From Linnemannia schmuckeri (Eukaryota; Mortierellomycota; Mortierellomycetes; Mortierellales; Mortierellaceae), in the NCBI GenBank assembly GCA_029449235.1, contig JANATG010000005.1, forward strand, positions 992,001 through 1,056,000: 64,000 nt of DNA, read 5' to 3'. Under the pieces are notes generated by a model. It did no database searches. It was not told where the DNA came from and saw nothing but the letters and a program-made list of their open reading frames with translations. Positions 1 through 12,449 of this stretch are shown here, one piece after another. Each line of letters opens with the position of its first letter. Position 1 is the stretch's first letter. A program made the position numbers and the translations under genes.

Positions 1-1914
1 ACCACTACTCTGCATCGCCCATGGGTGCTATGATCAGCTCGACCACCGGCTCGCTTGACTATGCCCTGTCATTCCAAGGTAAAATAATACTCATGTGTTC
101 TGAGCAAAGTGAAGAGGAGTACAGAGTACAGGAAACGGAAATTAAGAATGGGCAAGAGCTGTTTGTTGGCTCTCTTTTTATACATTTTTGCACCCCAACT
201 CTCCAACCCAACAATTGACAAAAAAGACTCATTTTCTAGGAATGACAAAATTGTGTCAATCACCTGACTTGACGCATCCATGTCATATTCTCGGTTGGGG
301 GAATGGAGCAAAAAAAAAAGTAAAAGAAAAAAAAAGGCCTGTGCCTCCGAAATGTATTCTTTTGTACCTGAATCGGATGATGATCACCGGGAAAAAAAAG
401 CTAAATATTTCTCCTGTTTTGACTCTAACTAACCACTGCTGTTTCTTCTTCTCTTTTCTTTCTTCTTTCAATTCGCAAAACCCCACCTTTTTTCTTTTTA
501 TATAGACAAGAAGAGCGCGGGCCTTCGCTCCCGACAAAGTTTGCTCGACTTTGGCAGCAACAGTAGCATTACCAACAGCAACAACGTGGACGCCACATTC
601 GGTCCAACCCCTGAGATTGCCACCTCACTGTTCGACGACTGGCTCTCGAGCGACCTCCAGCAGGCTGGATTTGTTGTTCCGACCGAGTACGACGACGACT
701 CTTCCTCTTCCGATTCTGAATCTTCTTCGGCCTCGCCCGCCTCGTCGCACCAGCACAGCCACAGCCCTATCCTCCTCCCTACTAAGAAGGAAGAAGACTC
801 GCCTGTCGTCGGATTCGCATCTTTGGACAGGGACCTCCTCATCCAATCCCCTGGCGGTAGTGATAATAGAGGAATTGACTCGACAATGTCGTTCTTCCCA
901 GACTTGCAACATACCGCTTATGGACGGGCTTTGGCTGCATCCGCCAACCTTACCGCCCTCACCCAGCAACATCAGCAACAACAACAGCAGCAACAGCAGC
1001 AATCGATGAGCCCATTGGGTATGTCCCCACTTGTGGGTTTGACACCTGAGGCTGTCCAGCAGGCCGCCGCGGCATTGAACATCCCTTGGAGCAAGTCGCT
1101 AGAACAGGCTGTCCTTGCCCAGTCGTTGCTTGCCTCCTTCGCTGCAGCTTCTTCCTCCTCCTCCTCGCCCAATAATAACAATATCACAACCCCTTCCCTC
1201 CTCCGTCATCAACAACAGCCTCTGGCACCATTGATGCCCAAGCAAGGAGCCAGCATGACGGTGGCACACGATCTCGCCATGGACATCTCACCCCCCGGCA
1301 CGCCTCTGATGCCTACCATGTCCATGACAATGTCGAGTCCCAGTCCAAAGACCCCGACCATGTCGTCCTTCTCCTCTGAACGCGCCTCCTCCGGCGTCAG
1401 CTCACCTCCTCCGTCCCATCATCCTACCTTAGCCCCTGCAGCCACGACTACCCCACGACTGTCGATCCTGAGTAGCACTCAATCCTGCCTTTCTGTCGCC
1501 GGCGCATCCTCCCCCGTCATCAAAGCCACGACCTACAAGAGCACCTACCGATCCGCCTCTCTCTCGTATTCCAAACGCGATCGCCCCGAATTCGAAGAGC
1601 CTCCCTCAGTTCTCGAAGGCAAAGACCTCTCAGAGATGGACGAGGTCTCTCTGAAACGCGCCAAAAACACCGACGCCGCCCGCAGATCCCGACACAAGAA
1701 ACTTATAAAGATGGAGAGTCTTGAACAGCGAGTTGCAGAGTTGGAGGTCGAGAACTCGATGTTTGAGAGCAAGCTGAATGAAGTCGAGTTGGAGCGGAGT
1801 CTATTGGCGGATAAGGACTGTATGCAGCAGGCCAGGATTCAGGAACTGGAACAGCTTCTTCTGGCCGCCGCTGCTGGGCAGCAACAGCAGCAGCAGCAGC
1901 AGCATCACTACTAG
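1..1914 (+). CDS. GCN4/Cpc1-like bZIP transcription factor (5' partial)
   Basis: Probable DNA-binding activator of the general amino-acid control type. The exon at the window edge runs to 78 and its frame is open back to base 3, so the true start may lie outside; an in-frame ATG is at 21. Intron 79-505 is GT-AG (acceptor TATATAG), and exon 2 is 506-1914; phases match. Counting from the ATG at 21 the protein is 488 aa. The bZIP lies at about residues 400-465: basic region LKRAKNTDAARRSRHKK, then a leucine zipper starting MESLEQRVAELEVEN. The basic region closely matches yeast Gcn4 (KRARNTEAARRSR). Upstream are an acidic-aromatic patch (SLFDDWLSSDL, likely activation region), poly-Gln and Ser/Pro-rich disorder; the C-terminus is again poly-Gln. 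Gcn4 orthologues are usually controlled by upstream ORFs, but the leader is not in this window. The family call is strong; orthology to GCN4 is inference. Confidence 0.88.
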
Positions 1915-2191
1915 AGCATTAGTTGTACATTTTTTTCCTTTCCATTTGCATTTTTTTCTTTACTAAAACATATTATTTATCGCACACATTTCACTACCGT
2001 ATGATTAATGATCATGCATGAAATTCTGTCGATGGTCGATGCTCAATAGTCATTGGTCGATGGTCAATACTCATGGTCAATGGCCAACTAGAGTCAGTCG
2101 CGAAATAAATAGCGTGTATAATCAACATAAAAGCGATATCTTTTTCTCTCTATTCTACAGGTAATATAAGAAATGTTCCCTTGAAGCGAAC
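1915..2191. other. Convergent 3' intergenic with degenerate GGTCAAT/GGTCGAT repeats
   Basis: This gap separates the 3' ends of the bZIP gene and RIB3. Around 2026-2092 a motif of the form (A/G)TGGTC(A/G)AT recurs several times in imperfect form, separated by a few bases. An AATAAA-like element follows at about 2104. It probably serves as a shared termination/polyadenylation region; that role is inferred from position only. Confidence 0.45.
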
Positions 2192-3725
2192 TCAAAAGTT
2201 CTCTACGAATCCATGGTCTTGTCTGTATTCGATAATATCCGCAATAGTAACCAGCTTAATCCCATGCTCCTGTGCAAACTTGTAGCAGTCATCCCGACGC
2301 GCCATCGATCCATCTCTATCATTGACCAGCTCACAAATAACAGCGACAGGTTGGAGACCGGCCAATTTGCACAGATCGACCGACGCCTCGGTGTGGCCAA
2401 ACCGGTTGATTGACCCACCCTCGGCATAACGCAGAGGCAAGACATGTCCGGGCCGGTTGAAGTCCTTGGCGGTCTTCGTAGGATCGGCAAGGGATCGACA
2501 GGTAAGGGCACGATCGTGGGCAGAGATTCCGGTGGTGGTGTTATGAGCATAGTCGACGGTGATCGTGTAGGCGGTCTTCATCAGCTCTTGGTTGTTGGGG
2601 ACCATCAGGGGAAGCTCCAGCTCCTTTAACCTTTCAGGTGCTGCTGGCACACACACGTATCCACTGATGTGGGAAGAAAAAAAAAAGAGTTCCGAAGCAG
2701 TATTGATGATGGTCAGTATATCACGTGTTGAAAGAAAGGTACCATTTACTCTTTTTTTGTTCTCAGCCCGCCGCTGCTTGCGGAACAAAAATGTGAAGGT
2801 TGGAGTACCCTAGGAAGTTTTGCTGAGCACCATCCCTCTCAGTTCACATAGCTTTGCACTTTTCTTCCTCTTCCCTGGTAACTGTCATCCTCCCATCCTG
2901 CTGTCATGATCCAATCGGTGGCGACAATAAGTGCTCTCTTGAAAGTCCTTCTTCTTCGATCGATCCATACTCCTGAGATCCAATGACGCCTAAACATGAA
3001 CAGAGGAAGGAGAATAACTCACCTTGAGTATCTGATGAGGAAGGCCATCTGCTCAGTGGTGATCTTCTCCGCAGCCATGATCAGATCGCCCTCGTTCTCA
3101 CGATCCTCGTTGTCGACAGCAATAACGAATTTTCCATCGGCTATTATTTAACCATGTACAAATCAACAGATCGAGGTTACTGGGTCAGTTAAGAACGAAG
3201 TCAACAGTAGTAAAGTTGGTGGGCGAAAAGGAAGTAGTCCACCAGCAGGTGGGAGGTAGTAGAAATTCGAGCTCCCATCCATTCCATCGTTCCATCGTTC
3301 CATCGTTCGACTCCCCCATCTGCATGGTTGCGTCCTGATCAGTTTTCCTTGGGCTCCATCTGCAGTAGGGTTCATGAGAAAAAAAATCAAGTTTTTGTTC
3401 TCGATAAACAGCACTAGTCGGCGTCCTGAGTGTCGATTGCGTGATCCTGCTTTTGTTTCCCTTTTCCTAGAGAAACAGTGAACTGTTAACTACTCAGAGT
3501 GAAGCTGAAGAAAAAGACCATAGATGGCGAAGGGCACAGCTTCGTTTGATTGCTGTGTGAAGCCCAACCATCAAAACTGCGCAGTGATGGATCAGAGTGG
3601 TCGTCTGCTTTTGTCCTTGCTTCGCATATTTTAACGAGTTATAATGTTTGAATATTTGTGTTACCGATGTCCTTGATGGCATCCTCGATCGAGTCAAAGT
3701 GAACTTCTGGAATATCCTGAACCAT
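2192..3725 (-). CDS. RIB3: 3,4-dihydroxy-2-butanone-4-phosphate synthase
   Basis: Converts ribulose 5-phosphate to formate and 3,4-dihydroxy-2-butanone 4-phosphate, the four-carbon precursor in riboflavin biosynthesis; needs Mg2+; cytosolic in fungi. Three exons read from the minus strand: 3725-3665, 3140-3023 and 2663-2192, all with GT-AG introns (523 and 359 nt) and matching phases, giving 216 aa (yeast Rib3 is 208). The start is the ATG at 3725 (MVQDIPEVHFDSIEDAI). Family hallmarks are present: the acidic loop DRENEGD at about 33-39, TTEQMAFLIRYSSGYVCVP, GISAHDR, RPGHVLPLR, and GHTEASVDLCKLAG near the C-terminus. It looks intact and functional. Long introns for such a small gene are the only oddity. 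Confidence 0.95.
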
Positions 3726-5340
3726 TGTCGTTGTAGTTGCTGTTACTATAGGGATGTGTCGATTTGTAGGGGTGAAGGTACTGTGGTAAAAAGGAAGAAC
3801 AAGTGAATGGAAACTGACAAGGAACGGCTCTTTATGTGGTCAAGCCCCCTTTGAAAGTTTCGATTTGCTGTCATGTGCTGAAGGGAAGAAAAGTCCAACT
3901 GTCGAAGAGGTGAGCGGGTGGCTTAGTCTCTGATTTTTTTTTTTACTCGGGCATTCGTTTGAGGATTCTTTTGACAGGCAAGTCCGAGAGATCTGAAAAA
4001 GAGGGTATGAAGCACCATTGAACCAATTGATCACCGCTAGCCAAGATCTACGAAAGGATTGATACCTCCCTGGCATCTACTTTCGTTGCTTCGCTTTTTT
4101 TTCCCTTCGTCGCAACCATGAAGAAAAGGAAAGCCGAGGTGGTTGACAAAAATTCCTTTTGTGGATGAAGAAGACGAGGACTTGAAAGAAGGGAGGGAGG
4201 GGCAGCACAAATAAAGGATGAATCATAGAAAACTATAACCACAAAAGGACTTTGCAATTTACGGCACATAGAATCGACAACCTGACAGTGAGTGAGATGA
4301 AGGAGTGAAAAAAAAGGTATTAGATGAAACGTACTACGCGCGACTCTCACGCGGCGCGCAGCGCAGTCGTTATTTCTCGCCTCCCGCCTGTCATGATCGT
4401 ACAACGCAAAAAATAATAAAAGCTGACCAGTCGACCGACCAACCACCGTGAGTAAAAAAAAAAATGACAGAGTAGCACCTTACCCCAGGTTTGCACATGT
4501 CTAGGAGTTTTTGTATTTGCGTCGTGGAAGAAAGAAAATTGACAAGACAGGACAGGACCTGAAAAGAGGGAGAATGTTTACTTTCTCCACTAAACATACG
4601 AAGTGTACATGCATGCTCTTGTTATTTTTTTCACACAATGCAGGAAGTGTCTCTGAGAGATGTGAACCAATTGATTTACTAGGTGGCCACTTTTTTACGT
4701 TGCTCGCTCTTTCTCATTTCACTTTCTGTGTGTGGTTATACACTCATTGGACAGGGTAAAAGGATGTCTGTCACCCTGTCATTGAACGAGCCGAGAGAAC
4801 GAGAGCGAGATGGTGTGTGTGTTTGTGTGCACAAACAAAGACTGGTTTGGAGTGACTATTCGAGGCAGGGAGCGGGGATCAGGGAATAGGGGGACAGGGG
4901 GTCAAGGAGTCGGAGGGTAAGGAGTCAGAGAGACAAGGAAGGCAGAAGGTCAAAGCAAGGGACCGAACACACAAAAAAAACGTGGTCGGATTGATCGTCG
5001 TTCTGCCTGGGGGTGTAGGGAGGGAGGCGTGTGTGCTTGTGTGTGTTTGTATATTGGCCAGCTGACTTTGGCGAATGTTGAATAGAAAACGCTACTTCGT
5101 ATTTTCCCCTCTCGCTATCTTTTTTCTCACTGGTTGTTTGTGCCACCATGCTACACACCCACCCTTTACTCTCTCTCTCCCTCCTCCTTTATCTCTGTCT
5201 CGGTCTTTTCATCGTCATCTCTTTAGGGCATTTATTTGTTCCGCAATTCACCAAAGAGGAAGTCTTCCCTCCACCTTTGACTTAAAAGAAAACATGGATG
5301 AAGCATGACCAATCCTTAGTGTTAAGAATCAGGAGGAGTT
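3726..5340. other. Gene-free region upstream of RIB3
   Basis: RIB3 promoter side, then no supportable gene. A TATA-like CATAAAG (reverse strand, about 3830-3836) lies about 105 bp upstream of the RIB3 ATG. A short GC-rich, CG-dense patch with repeated GCGC at 4332-4365 stands out from the AT-rich surroundings. The open frames seen here are short, compositionally biased and lack recognisable motifs. Confidence 0.5.
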
Positions 5341-8300
5341 TGATTAAACAGCTTTTGTTTGTTCTTTAATACTTTTGAGAGCGCCAAATATCAACTTCAA
5401 CAACAGCATCATAAAAAAAAAATGCGGCATAGAAGGGACCCTGAGCGTGCAGGCAGCAGGGATTGGAATAGAGCAGGAGGGTCTCCATCTTCATGTTTGT
5501 CTGTCCATTTATTGACGTGCTGGAACGTCTTTACAACCGCTCACTTTGTTTTTTTATAAAAAAAAAAGGTCATCAAGCTAACAACTTTTATTTACCTCTT
5601 TGGATTTTTTTGGCTTGAGGAGGCTAATCATGATTAAAGAAAAAAAGGAGGCAAAAGAAAGATTCTTTGGTGGGCCCAGAAGTTCTAGTTGGTTGACTTT
5701 ATTTGTTGTGTTTTTTGTTATCAGGAAAGCAATGGGAACACAATCGATTACGGTGAATCACAAAAGAAGAAAAAATAGAAAAAAAAGAATTGTGCAGATA
5801 GAAGGTAGGGTTGGGATGGGATGGTTGCGGATGTGAACAGAAAAGTGGGGAGAGCGAGCGACCGAGAGAGCAAAGTACTCAAGGAGGGAGAAAATGAGCA
5901 ATCTGAGGAAGCAACGAACTAAAATCCAAAGCAACAAAATAACCTTCAATGAATGAATGAATGAAGAACAATAAGAAGTACAAAAAATGGCTAGGAGATG
6001 ATGGCGATAGAAGACGTAGAAAACAAGTAAGATGTGAGATCTCGGTCTCTTTGCTCTTGTTTGCTTCCTTGATGGGAGGGGATCGCTGCTTGTTGTTGGG
6101 ATGTGCATGTCTCAGTATTGATCGAACTATCGAAAGGAACAGAGTTAGATGTACCTCATGCACCTCTTCGTTATTATTTTAGTTCATACCTTGCGCCATC
6201 ACATCCATCAACTACATAAATTTTGACTGCGCCGATCCTGCCATATCCACAGACAGCCATGAGACCACCCAAGGAAGCAAAAAAAAACATAAATCGACAG
6301 ACAGAGTGGAGGAAGAAGGACAAAGTGAGAGAGCTTGCTTGGCTGTAGGTTTGTTTTCTTCGTCTTGTTTGTTTTTTTTTGTTTGTTGGCGAGAAGTGGA
6401 TTAGTGGATATTGAATAGTGAACAAGTGGGAGTTGGGCGGGTGAGTTTTGGTCTTGGGAAGAGAAGGAGAGGGATAGAGGCTCAATGAGAGACGCAGGAA
6501 AAGAAAGAAAATTGGGTTAGCAAATGACCGACCCAGTAAGTTAATAAAGTCACTCAGTCAAGCAAATACAATAGCGAAAACAAAGCAAGCCAGGGCGCAC
6601 TAGTCTTGATTCTTGGGCTGACATTTTTTATTTTATTTTATTTTTTAAAAAAACAAGGGGATTGACTAGACTGCGCGTCTTTTCGTTCTATAACACCACT
6701 TCTTAGCTTCAGCTTCTAGCAAGAAAAAGAACGAGAGACGAATGGATAAACATAACATTCCAAAGGGGCATAAATACATAAGGCGATGGGGCTATGATGA
6801 TGATGAAGATGGATACGCAACCTCGCATACATGCGATACGATCGCGGTGACTTTTGTTTCTAATGTCCAGTCTAATATACTTGTGTTCTTATTGCTCACA
6901 ATCAACCTTTCATCTACAAAAGTACAATAGCAGTAACCGAGAGGGTGCCTCGACAGATACACGACCGACCGACCGATTGACCACATATGTGGGTGCAGGG
7001 GGGAGCGAGAGAAAGAATTATGGTTATGGAAGGAAGGGAATGGGAGAAAGAAGAGTAGTGTGGGAGAACATCTCAAAACAAAGAGCATATTTGAATTAAC
7101 TGTAAAAATCATTTGCCCAACCGGCTCTGCATTCCGAACATCGTTCCCAAGCGGAACACACAACATACAACGCGCGCATACACATACACAAACAAATACA
7201 TACACTCACACGCAGTTGTGCAGCGGTCCATAAAAACAGGAATGGTAAACTGACTTTCAAAAATAATCGCTAGATTAGAAAGAAGAGAGAAGGATGAGAA
7301 AACGTGCTCGTTTTTTTTGTCATAGCCCAACAAAGGGGAGCGGCTTGCCCAATACATAGCTCGTAACCTTATAGTCTGTTGTTTATTTACGTGCAAGGGT
7401 GTGGGTGATAGGTGTGAGTGGTTGCGTGTTGTGCATTGGCGGGGTGGGGGAATGAGGAAACACAAACAAAAAAAACGGTTTTCATATCTCTGACAGGGTA
7501 CTTCCCTGGTCTTCCTGAGAAAATGCAGGGAGAAAGAAAAAGAAGGGATGGAAAGAGCAAATGGGAAATACATTTTCACGAACATTTAAAAAAGTCCGCT
7601 TCACTGGAAACAAAATGGTTAAAAGGCGCTGTAAAGTGATGTACTGGACAGTACACCAGCTTACTGGAGATGTACGTAGTTGATTCGGTTACGCCTTGAA
7701 GCATTAGACCGATGGAAAGAAGGAAAAGAAAGAAAAGAAAAATGCATGCCAACGCCCATGATGCATGGCTGAAAGTAAATTTTAGACTCTGGTTGTCCTA
7801 TCCTTTGATTCATGCAGCGTGGAAGAAGTAGACATACCTTTGTCGAGGAAAGAAAGGTCAATGAGGGATATTTTTAACAAAAAACGCTAATTGCCAACGC
7901 CATCAACAGGGCGTTGTCGTTTTCATTGTTTATGCCCTCTTCTACATTCAAATGATCATTTGGATAATGGCCACTGTAAAGCGGATCAACTTTGTTTGTC
8001 TCGAGAAGGCGAAAGAACGAAAAACGAATTGGGTAAAGGCAAAGTTGAATGACATGCGGCGGTGGACCTGACTTGTAAACTGGTAATAAACAACGATTGC
8101 CTCATTCCTGTCTTGGTCATTCGCCATCTGAATCTAGGCCTATGGTCTAGTCTTTTGGTTTTCTCGCAACTCAACAGCCTTTTGCGTTGCCCCTGTTTTC
8201 ATTTCCATTTCTTGACCATCATCTTGACGATGTCCGCTTTGTCTGTCATTTTATCCTGCCTCTTTTGGGATGATTTTTTGTTGTATTTTGTATGCTTGTA

Positions 8301-10250
8301 CACTCACTGGGATATCCAAGGAAGCAACCATGCAGGACAAAAAACAACAAACAAACAGCAACAACGGCGACATCAAAGACCGAATCAATCAACCAAACAT
8401 CAACAAAAAAGAAACAACAGCAACAACAAGGAGTACAAAGTGCAAAGTGCTCAGTTGTCCAAGATCCTAGAATAGTGTTATTCTCTGCCTTCCTGGATCA
8501 CTACTTCCTTTTGTTTCTTACTTTTCCGTTGTTGCTCTGATCTATGCACCCGAGCACTAATTTTCTAAACAAATCAAACCCATGTACCCCACCTCCGTAT
8601 TGTAACAGATAAAGAAGAAAAAACCTGTCTACCCTGGCTCTGTACCCTTTTTGCTTTGATGCGAGCTTTGTTGCACCGCACGGGGCCATTGCGTCCAATG
8701 AGATCTTTATTCTCACGGCACCCAGGACCCTAGAGAAAAAAAGTGGCAAAAGAGGGAAAACTGAGGGGGAAGGAAGGAAGAGCCAGTGAGATTGGGACAC
8801 TCAAGTATTAAGAGCCATTTTGTGCTCCTTGATTGTCAAGCATTTTTTTTTAGCTTGGTCCTTTTTCCTTGAACAAAAATTGACGATGTCAAGATTGTTC
8901 GTTACGTACTTTTAGTTTCGGCTCTTTGGCCAACTTGCCGTTTCTTGTTTGAATTGAGTTCTCTTGTTGTTTTGTTTGCATTGTCAATCTCATCCATCAC
9001 TTGACATTATTTTAGATGGCCGATCTCCTTACTTGACCCTGTTCGATGTACGTTTTCTATCGAACATGCAGGGTGTTCTCTTTTTTTCCTTTCTAACGAC
9101 TTCAATGGTTTGCCCCATTTTCATTGGCATTGACTTTTTTTCAAATCCTTTCCTTGTCCTTTTTCTGCTCTTCCTTCCCATTCTCCTTCACCATTATTGC
9201 TCTCCGAGGATTGATTAGGATTACGACACCAAATAGAAAAGAAAAACTATTTTCACCCTAGGGTCTAAGTACCCTAGACTTTCACACAAGTGAGCGAGAG
9301 CGAGGGGTCTGTGACATGATCTGGTTCTTCGGACGTTGTCAAAAGAGAAACATAAAAAAGCTGAGTTGGAGTTGCAAGGGGATGATGAATTTACGGAAAA
9401 GGACGCGAGTGGGCATGCATTACCATAGAAGATGTATGTGAGCATAGACACACATTTCAACCCGTTTGTGTTCAAGTGCCTTTTATTTTGTCCCGTAATA
9501 CACAACTTGCCAAACAGAAAAGAGAAGGAAAACCCTTCCTATTTCACCCTTTTAGCATTAGAGCATAATGAGATTTTCATCGCCCTTCTCCCATTCTTGC
9601 ATTTATTTTTCATCCAGTAAAACGTCTCAACGTCGCCTGGTGTGTACACATAAACATACCTACACATACACAGCATAAAGGCCTTCTCCATAGGATGGAG
9701 AACCTACATCATCTAGCATTTGTGTACCTTTTAGCTGTTGGATTTATGTTTTTGTGGATGATGACGGTATTGTTTGTAGTTTTGATTGCGCTGATTGATG
9801 CAGGCAGTAACTGCAAGAAGGAGAATTGAATGCAAAAAAACGCCAGGTTCGAAAACCAGCCTATCTGGCTCACCCGGGGTAGGAAGGTGAGTAAGGGTTG
9901 GAGTTCACAAGCAAAAGAAATAGCCTCTAGCAATTTCAAGGTGCAGTTAGCTTTGGCTCTCTTGTATGTATGTGTGATGTTCATTAACACGATGTTTTTT
10001 TCCCATCCTCACTTGTCTTCTTTCCTCTCCCACAAACAAATGCGTAATGTATTCCATCGAGGAATGCCATTTGTTGTTTCTTGAAAAATTGTGATCGGAA
10101 GGGCAAAAAAAGAAAAGGTAAGAAAGTGAGCATTGAGAAATGAATCCATTTATGCTTCTGAGGTAAGCGATCGTTCGAATAGGACGAGAAAGAGGGCTGG
10201 AAACAAGGAGGGGAGAGCATCGATTGTTTGTTGATATGGAGCATGGAACA

Positions 10251-10285
<35 letters not shown>

Positions 10286-11040
10286 TTACTTTTTCTTTTG
10301 TCTTATTTTTATTTATGATTCGGATGAGGAGAGAGAGAAGAGAAAGAAAAGGGAAGCAAGACAAGTAAGAACCCTGTCACTACGAGGGACAGAAGGAGAG
10401 AGAGAAGGAGGGAGGAGAGAGGTCATAGAGTGGGGATAGAAAGGATGAAAGAAGGGAGGATCGATCTTCGATGGTGTTGCTGAGGATAAGAGGATATGGC
10501 ACGATTTCTCCTCCTGACTGCCTCGAGAAAGACCTTACCCTAAATACAACAACAACAAAGTGTGACCCATACAACTATGACCTTCGAAACTACATTTTGC
10601 CCATAAATCATGAGATTACATATCGTTGTTTGTAAGAACCTGTTGTCGTGTTGCCAAGACATACAAAGCGCAGGCAGGCTGGACTAATTTCTTGTTCCTG
10701 GTCGTGCTCATAATGTTGGATTGATACCCTTCCTATTGGTTTTGATCCCTTTCTATTAGAGTTTCTGTAGTTGACGATGAATCTCATATTTGCACAAGCA
10801 GAACGAGAGGTGAGTGGAGGAGGACAAAAGAGAGTGAGAAAGAGCAGTAGAGAAGAAGTGAGAGAGGGAGGGTGGGATGCAAAGAAAACCAAGAGAGCCG
10901 AATACAAAAAAAAGAAAAAGACTGTTGAGGCAGGGCTCTCACTGGTGAATGTTGTTGCTTTGTTGTTCGGTGATGTTGTTTTGCTGCTGCTGCTGCTATT
11001 GTTGTTGTTGTTGTTGTTGTTGTTGTTATTTTTGATGATG
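5341..11040. other. Gene-free, low-complexity region
   Basis: I see no gene in this stretch. It holds A/T runs, GA-rich patches (5830-5900, 10320-10440), a CGAC-type microsatellite near 6960-6980, a T-run at about 10252-10279 and a GTT/GCT trinucleotide run at 10984-11030. Candidate frames do not look coding: no domain motifs, codon positions dominated by simple sequence, and no run of consistent splice-linked exons on either strand. Confidence 0.45.
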
Positions 11041-11890
11041 ATTGTTTAGGTGTTGTTATTCAATTGTTGACTGTAAGTCGTCTGGCTCCTGTGTCTTCTT
11101 TTTTACATTCTCAAAAGGTCAGCATCGGGTGTGTTTTTTTGTGTGTGTTACTTCGGTTGTCTCCATTATCAATTCCTTGCACAACCTCGTTGTTTCTGCT
11201 GGGGATAAAATCACTTGTTATTTTCGGCTCTTTGGGCTACCCAAAAACAACACTTTCCCCTTGTGTCCCATTCCAATCGTATGTGAATATGTGCCCTGTC
11301 CCTGTCCTGCCCTGTGTCTGGGAAGGGTAGAAAGTGCATCGCTCGCTATCTCCGATGGCCCTCCAAGGGCTCCAACAACGCACGAGTCCGCTGTAAGGTT
11401 TTCGTTTTTTTCCTTTCTATTTTTTTTCCTGATATAATTTTTTTTTTTTTTTTTTTTTTTTTTTGGCTCAATAAATGAACGCTGTTTGCATGTAAAGTTA
11501 CTGTTGCTTTTGTTATTTTGTATATGTATGTGTGTGCCGGCGTACAACACGAGGCAGACAGTCAATCCAAGAAGGAACAGAATGAAAGAATGAATGAATG
11601 ACGGAGCGAGAGAGAGAAGGGAGAAAAAGAACAGCATCATCAACAACAACAACAACAACAAAAAAAAGACGATTGAGCGAGGGCCACTCACAGCCAAGGA
11701 AGGGAGACAACCAATTTTCTTATTAAGTTGTTATTATAAAAAGGGAGCCAACCCACCACCCACCCTCGTTTGTTTCTGCGCTCTCACACCCTCTTACTCT
11801 CCTATGCCTCTTCCCTCATCTCTCTCGCATTTTTGCATTTCTCATACTTCTCTTCTCTTCTCTTCTCTTCTCACCCACCTCACCCCTTCC

Positions 11891-11921
<31 letters not shown>

Positions 11922-12399
11922 TTTTCTTTTCCCCTTTTCTTTGCCCCTCCTCCCACACATACCCTTTTATTGGCCACTATTATCGCATCCTCCCTCTCAC
12001 TCTCTCCCACCTTTTACTTCACTCACTTCTTCATTCTCTTTCTCTTTCTCCTTCTTCTCTCCCTCCCCCTTTGTTCTCCCCTAGCTTCCTTACTCCTGTC
12101 CCTGGCCCTGTCCCTCGTTTCTCACCCTCATCTTTTCTCACTCACTTTCACTCTCACTCTCACTGTTCACCCTCCCTTCCTTGGTCCCTTCCATCCTTTC
12201 CCTCGTTCCCGTGCCTCGATTTCTAAATATCACCATCAACCCCCCCACCCCTCTCGACCCGGCCCTGAACCTCAGTTTCCTTCACTTACTTTTACCATAA
12301 ATACCCTTTGCACACAAACTCACTCTTCCATTTACTTTCCTCCTAACAGCAGCTTCAGCCAACCACAACACATTCGACAACCTCAGCACATCCATTCAT

Positions 12400-12449
<50 letters not shown>

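Noticed and set aside
6174..6300. Minus-strand peptide MAVCGYGRIGAVKIYVVDG resembling a nucleotide-binding start
   Set aside because: Only about 28 residues of ordered composition, flanked by simple sequence; no linked exon found.
9835..9895. tRNA-like GGTTCGAAAACC followed by CCAGCCTATCTGG
   Set aside because: No acceptor, D or anticodon arms fold around it at tRNA spacing.
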